A stretch of DNA of 64,000 bases from Chalara sp. BL73 (Eukaryota; Ascomycota; Leotiomycetes; Helotiales), in the NCBI GenBank assembly GCA_918026815.1, contig CAKJVC010000014.1:1-64000 (forward strand). The letters are read 5' to 3'. The first letter of the stretch is position 1, and each line of letters begins with the position of its first letter. A program made the position numbers and the translations under genes. Positions 58,496 to 64,000 of the stretch are shown piece by piece. The notes under the pieces are model-generated. The model was not told the DNA's origin, made no database searches, and saw only the letters and a list, made by a program, of their open reading frames with translations.

Positions 58496-60556
58496 AGGGT
58501 CGGCGGGAAGAATCGAGCAATTTTAGATGAGATGTATAGCAGAACCAGATGAACTTCATTTGATACCAAAATTGGCAACCGGACAGAACCGGCGAAGACA
58601 CGAGTGATGGGATAGGCATAGGCGGATACTTAATCATGTACAAAGAGATTTCCTTCATTTTCCCATTTTCTCTTGGTTCATGACCAAACCCTCATTGCGA
58701 TGCTTTTTAATTGCGTAACATCTCTCCTTTAGCGTAGGAAGGGGATCATAACCTAGTCCGCTAGCATGGGAGTGCAGATATCGGGAGCGAGCGGGAAAAA
58801 AGGATTTGTTCATAGCGTGGTAGGAAATGATATACCGATGATTCAATTATGGATGCTCAATTTGTTTATCATTTGTAACGTGAGATCAGGTCCCTATCTA
58901 GAAGCAAATCCGCATTCATGGCATCCTAGTCTCAGCCGCATTTTTTAATTTTTTTTAATTTCTAATCCCCCTACAGTTTTGAAGCAATCGAGTGGCTCGT
59001 CAGCGCGAGGCCCTTCCCGCGCGGGTTCTTTCTTTCTTTCGCTACCTGCCCGGCCTTCGTCATCTGCCGGGCATCTATATCGAGCCGCGGGATGTCTTTT
59101 CCGAGCTATTCGTCCTCGCTTTTTCCCAACCTCGCGGCCTTCGCCTCGTTCCGCTGAAAGCCCGCCGCAAACGAAAGCCTTCACCGCATTTTCAGGCCGG
59201 AGCTTTCAAGGGCCGCGGGTCTTGGTTTGAGGGCGCGGGCGCGAGACGTTAGGCCTCGCGAGATATTGTTGGGTAAGCGTTTTTGGGGGGACGGGGCGCC
59301 GGGTCAAGCCAAAGGGGGGAGATGAAGGTTTGTGTTTTGTTTTTTTGGGTTGCGGTGGTGTGCTTCTTCCTGGGTCGCTGATTTACGGAGCGGGGAGACG
59401 GGGTCATGCTTTTCCGCGCTGAGCGCTTCCTCGAGCAGATCCGTGCTAGAGTGAGCTTCGTGATGTGTGGGTATAAAAGATTGCCTTGGGTCTTGCTGAC
59501 TCCTCTCTTCTTTTTTCTTCATGCAACGACTTGCTAGGGACTTGAGGCTTGAGGTAGGTTGGGTGATAGCTCTTTGGAGTTGCTGCTATCTCTAAGTACT
59601 ACTCTTTGAAGTGGCAATTATCTTCAGTCACTACATTTCTCGAGAGAAGTTACGCCTATCTTCACTTCATCACTTCTTCATATTTATCACTTCACCCAAG
59701 CCCTAGAGTCGCTGAGCTCACTTCAGTAAGGTTCTAGATTCATATTATTTCTCACTTCATAAGAGCCCCTTTCTTTCAGTTACTGCCAGGCGGTCTAATA
59801 CCTGGAAATCTTTCTTTCTGCAGCAAATCTGCATCGCAAGGTATGTACCCAATAGCTTCATTTTCTCGTCGAGAGATGCTCAAACCGCTCCTGTTTCCTC
59901 GCTAAGGAAGCTGCTACCTCGCCATCGGTTGTGTCATGCTTCTCAGTTGCACATTTAGCTTAAGCTCCTCCTTTTCGTTTTCAAGCGCACTACGCGGAGT
60001 GCTCTTGCCAACCTTTAAGCCGTTGTCTCACATTAAGCTGAGTTCAATGGTAGAAATTTGCGTTCTATCACTCAAATTACCTTTTCACAAACATATTCTG
60101 CAACAGACCAAAAAAAGTGAGTACTTTGCTATGTAAAGGCGCTTATTGAAGCCCTTATCAGCAGTGGTTGAACTCTTTTTTTCCCCAATCAGCCCCTTCA
60201 CATCGCTTCAGATCGTCTATTTCCTACGCCTCGCGAACACCTCTCACTTACCAGCTAATGCACAGTAAACTCATTTGCTCTGCCTATGTATGAAGCATAA
60301 CCAGGCATATTATTTCGTGGCTCACTATCCACTGGCAGATCTATAGATCAACAAAGCTCCTTTTCAAAGATTCAGCCACGTCCTAGCAGATATAACACTC
60401 AGCTCGGGTCCAAACAGGTCTAGTATCAAGGTAAGTCGGCAGAATGAACTAGCGTCTTGAATGTGGGATTTTTTAACTATCTTAAGAACGTGTGGAGCTT
60501 CTTCACCAACTCAATCAGGTCTTGATTCATAAAGGGCCTGCATTCTAGCGGTCATA
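58496..60556. other. intergenic, with GC-rich patch and long leader of the next gene
   Basis: 2 kb without a convincing protein-coding gene. 58985-59260 is a GC- and CpG-rich patch. From about 59560 on, pyrimidine-rich DNA with several plausible splice sites (GTATGT at 59841; GTAAGT at 60431 with AG near 60486 or 60519) suggests a long, spliced 5' leader of the gene starting at 60557. Confidence 0.4.
60431..60519 (+). other. probable 5'-leader intron
   Basis: A consensus GTAAGT donor at 60431 and a CAATCAG acceptor at 60519 lie just upstream of the ATG at 60557, so the leader of this gene is probably spliced. An alternative acceptor ends near 60486. Confidence 0.35.
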
Positions 60557-62163
60557 ATGAACCCCTTCAATTCTGAAAAGGCCAATCAAGGCTCCGCAGC
60601 AAAGTTTTCGCAGGTTCCCTTGCCAATTGAGCAGATTCTTAGTAGCATCCTCATTCGTAGAATGGCAAAGAGAAATGCTGCTATGAAGACCGACGCAAGA
60701 ATCGATTCTGTCACAGGTCAAGGAGAAGAGAAGAGTCATACTGAATCTGAACCTGCCTCGGAATCTTCGCCTAGGCTGCTCAATTCCCAACCTGGTGCAG
60801 CTGACAGTAGTGGTCATGCAATTGGTATGCCTAGTCCATCATCATCAGGTTTGCAGGTCGCGGGCATGAAGCGAGGGCATAGTGAGGTCACTCTTGGTAG
60901 CAGGGGACCAACTGGGAAGAAGTCAAAATTAGCCTCTGTAGCGGCATCATATTCCGAGGGAGAAATATCAGGGGCAGATGAGAACGAAGATGACATGTCA
61001 GGATCTGAATTAGAAGAGAATCAGAAGGATGACTTGGATCCGGAATTTTCAGCTGCAGAATTGGCAAAGATGTATCACTGGCAACTTGCGGATAAATTAC
61101 GAGGCATTCTGGATGACAAAGAGCAAGTTCAGTCAAGTGATAAGACCCGGGAAGGAATGATTAAAATCACAGAGGTAATGGAGAACAAATTCAGAGAAGC
61201 TACTCATCCGAATGAGAAGTTGAAACCCAGAAAAGCACCACGAAAAAAATATCCTGTCAAGGAAAAAGATTATCTTCGCAAGTTTTCTGGAAAGGAGGAA
61301 GATAATCACCCATTCATGCCCAAGAATCTGTACCAGAATGGGACCATTCCAACACTTCCCCCATTAGCCCGTTCGTGGGATAGCAAGAGCAAGGCAAAGA
61401 TTACAGATTCCAAAGTTGGATTCCTCTCAGGGGCATCCGGTTGGGTAGAGAAGGGTACACTTGATACAGCTAATGGCCGCATGGAGTCGATTGCGCGTCA
61501 TTGTAATTGGCGAAGCCGTATGCAGACGGTTTTCATTTCGACCACAACGGATTGGAAGGAAATATTTTATGATCGCATGCCACAGTAAGTCAATTGCCAC
61601 ATGGGCAAACTCCAAGAGCGCCTTGTAGCCAAAAGGGATGCCATCTCCCCGACCATTTCCGAGTATTTGCGTGTTTGTGGGATTTGCTGACGTTTTGGTT
61701 TAGCATGGATTATCGGCAGGAAAACTCAGGACTCACACCCAATACAAAGCTTTCGTGCATTAACCCGAACGCCAGGTTGGCAAAAGGTCTACCCGTCTTG
61801 AAGCTGAGCCGCGAGATCGATCACTACGAAATAGGGACTACCTACGGGCATATGTCCGGCCGGCGGAAGATCTACTTCGCCTCGAAGCATCTGGGCCTGA
61901 AGCTGGGGTCCAAGGCAGCCGAAGGACATTCTTATCCGTTTTTCAAAAACGAGTACCTACTCCCGTTCAACGTTGCCCCAGACGAGATCGTCGCGACCTG
62001 GACGTTTGACGCCATCAAAAATCAGATGCTGGAGCGGGCCTGGACGTATGAGCAGTGGTGGCAGAACGAGTTCTGCGCCAAATACGAAGCCCATGAAAAG
62101 GCGAGGCTTGAGGGCAAGAAAGTCGAGCACGAAGCCGGATGTTCCTGCTGCGGACATGTTTGA
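60557..62163 (+). CDS. uncharacterised protein with possible DUF7587-type domain
   Basis: Two exons, 60557-61584 and 61704-62163, give 495 residues; the GTAAGT donor splits a His codon. The first 220 residues are disordered and charged (ESEPASESSPRLLNSQPGAA; GRPTGKKSKL-like basic patch GPTGKKSKLAS; SGADENEDDMSGSELEENQK), as in nuclear proteins. A lysine-rich middle (KPRKAPRKKYPVKEKDYLRK) follows. The C-terminal 220 residues hold a compact domain: WRSRMQTVFISTTTDWKEIF, then YRQENSGLTPNTKLSCINPN, GLPVLKLSREIDHYEI and YLLPFNVAPDEIVATWTFDA. This order (IST-T.DW, then INPN, then EI.HY) is what I recall of the fungal DUF7587 domain, a tentative match. It ends in CSCCGHV. Function unknown; the gene model is sound. 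Confidence 0.7.
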
Positions 62164-63012
62164 GGGAGCAGATTAGCTGCACGGCTTGATCGGCCATGCG
62201 AAGCCGATACTCTCACCGAGCCGCGGCCCGAATTTCCGGAGAGAATGGAGCGACGGGGCCAAACGATCTCACGGGGCCGCACGATTCAACATCATTGTAC
62301 AGTACAGCAAACCGCCTTCCTCAACCGGGACGGCGCAAGGAATTTACACACAGCATTATTCGGCATGCGAGAGAGGAAGACCGCGAATCCAAGCAAGCCG
62401 TGGACGAAAAAAGGGACGATCATATATAAAGCATCATATTCAAGCACGTCACATATAAACATATCTTACCCGCACCAAGATCTACATGCCCAGCCACATG
62501 TACGTTAGCAAGATAGCCCCCCTAAGAATACCAATCGATGATTTAGCATTCAAGATAACTAATCCCGGTGAGCGACTTTGTACGTGCAAGTGAGGTGATG
62601 TATTTTGGATGAAGCATGGGCTTGGTTAAATATGCGAGGGATGGGAAGGGACGGAACATTGAATAAATTTCGTTTCGAGAACACGTTTTTGCCGATTGGT
62701 TGGATTATGCTACGTGCGTGACTTCATCATATGGTATATGTGGCATATGAGTGAGATTCGATAGGCGTGGATGTGTATCGCAAATGTGTGCTGGTCCTCT
62801 GTTTGATAGAGGCATGTTTATATCTTGTGTTGCGGTCCGAGAGGTGAAGGGAACATGGGGTTTTGCATAGAGGTTGTATTGTGGAGGGGCTGAAGGGTGG
62901 AGATGGGCAAGATGGTGAGGGTGATGGCAGCAGAGAGGTATCGAGATATCACGTAATGGAGAGCTGGATTTCTGCACTGAAGTAATCGATTTTGTTTGCG
63001 AGATTTAGCTCG
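62164..63012. other. convergent 3' intergenic
   Basis: Space between the uncharacterised gene (+) and nicotianamine synthase (-). Overlapping small frames are not credible as genes. Confidence 0.5.
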
Positions 63013-64000
63013 TCACCTGACCTTAGCCACTATGACTGAATTTACTATATGGTTATGGGGGTGCACTACCATGCAAATTTCCAGGGTTTGCAGCACAGCT
63101 TCGGTCGTTGGATTAAATTCCTGCTTCGGTTAGTGGTCTTCAAATCCCATACTTGAACGGATGAATCTTACGGGATAAAGAAGCTTTCTTAAACTGTGCG
63201 CGCTACGTATGATTAACAGCGCCCCTTGTTTCATCCGCTTTACAACCGCCGTTATGTGCCTTTCCTTTTCCGTTTGTTGACCGCCTACTAGTGCAGCTAG
63301 ATATACAACATCGAATCCACTCAAGTCGGTTTCTAGAGCTGCAACATCCTCGCAGCTGAACCTCATTCTTTTCTCGTTGAAACCCAGTTTCTGGGATAAC
63401 AATGAAGATTGTGATATCGAACTCGGGTCGCGGTCTATGTTCAGGATGCTAGGCTTAGAGCTATTCGAATATAGACAGAAAGAAGTTAGAGGTAACGGCC
63501 CGGAGCCGAGAAATGCGATGCGATTAAGGGGATTGGGATGAACTGCTTCAATCGCGGAGAGCTCGAGGCGGGTGAGGTCGATATAGTTCTGGTAGTACGG
63601 GAACGCATCTAATCGATGCTCAACTGCTGCGTCTTAGCTCTTACTCTTTGATATATTTAACCCGTTGAGGAACACCTACCTTCTTTGATATCTCCTCCAT
63701 ATGATATAAATCTGGCCCAATGGGCTTCGAGATTGCATTCAGCGGTCCCGCAAAGGCATTGAAGAGAAGCAGAAAGGGCGACTATCCGGGGGGTCAAGCA
63801 GAATCTGGAGGCGAATTATTAGAGGCGATTTGTGATATTTCAGCAGGAAGAGGATAGGATTGCGTTACCTCTTTGGCGGTGTCCTTGGGAAGCGTCTGTA
63901 TGCAAAGCGCAACCAAATCTCCAAACAACGTATTGACCTCTACGCACGGGTACAGATCTTGTCTCGTCGCAAGACTGTCATGTATCACGACAATGGTTTG
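63013..64000 (-). CDS. nicotianamine synthase (5' end outside window), apparent frameshift
   Basis: Joins aminopropyl groups of three S-adenosylmethionines into nicotianamine, a metal chelator known from plants and some filamentous fungi. Exons on the minus strand: 64000-63869 (partial), 63804-63680, 63623-63172 and 63120-63013. Signatures: LEAHWARFISYGGDIKE, DAFPYYQNYIDLTRLELSAI, the SAM-binding RIAFLGSGPLPLTS, ILNIDRD, RMRFSCEDVA, FDVVYLAALVG, GALLIIRSAHSLRKLLYP and the tail ICMVVHPHNHIVNSVIVAKV. The last exon, of only 36 codons, fits the family C-terminus exactly. In the second exon ILLDPP and RIVALSASLQCLCG are in different frames; the shift falls in a run of six C near 63785-63793 and one base fewer would restore frame. 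Either a sequencing slip or a recent loss of function. Confidence 0.82.

Noticed and set aside
58979..59252. Open frames on both strands in the GC-rich patch
   Set aside because: Long frames are expected in GC-rich DNA; the Arg/Pro-rich products look unnatural and start mainly at GTG or TTG codons.
1..64000. tRNA, rRNA and CRISPR content
   Set aside because: No cloverleaf-like sequence with a convincing T-loop (GGTTCGAATCC type), no rRNA-like block and no regularly spaced direct repeats were found by eye.

Overview
The window is genomic DNA from a filamentous ascomycete (Pezizomycotina; Leotiomycetes is a guess from overall gene content and is not proven). The evidence is short GT-AG introns of roughly 45-130 bp with CTAAC/CTAAT-like branch sites, several Zn2Cys6 transcription factors with fungal middle-homology regions, HET-domain remnants, an RTA1-like membrane protein and fungal-type TRA1 and glycogen synthase genes. 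No tRNA, rRNA or CRISPR array was recognised.

Left part (1-16 kb): a decayed HET-domain gene; a GFA-domain gene (-); an F-box gene (-); an AT-rich stretch carrying a short Mutator-like inverted-repeat element with 9-bp target duplications (7676-8544); a candidate small secreted peptide gene with Kex2-type repeat exons (9572-10084); a secreted gamma-glutamyltransferase (-); and a DUF1479 dioxygenase-like gene with a mitochondrial-type N-terminus (-).

Middle part (16-34 kb): two convergent Zn2Cys6 regulators, the first with only half of its zinc cluster in frame; a secreted S1/P1 nuclease (+); a third regulator (-) with two complete zinc clusters in tandem, each split by an intron at the same place; a MARVEL-like membrane protein with an apparent frameshift (-); an RTA1-like gene cut short next to a second HET pseudogene (+); a C2H2-like nuclear protein (+); and a 2OG-Fe(II) oxygenase (-). 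This is the accessory, fast-changing part of the window.

Right part (34-64 kb) is mostly housekeeping: TRA1, the scaffold subunit of SAGA and NuA4 (-, about 11.8 kb, with one intron that is in frame and free of stops); an L-asparaginase with ankyrin repeats (-); a NAP-family histone chaperone (+); an unrecognised 247-residue protein (+); glycogen synthase (+); a nuclear-looking protein with a possible DUF7587-type domain (+); and nicotianamine synthase (-), whose 5' end lies beyond the window.

Most genes are independent units with no sign of a biosynthetic cluster. TRA1 and the NAP chaperone both act on chromatin, but their proximity looks incidental. The most unusual items are the tandem-zinc-cluster regulator, the repeat-exon peptide gene and the Mutator-like element.
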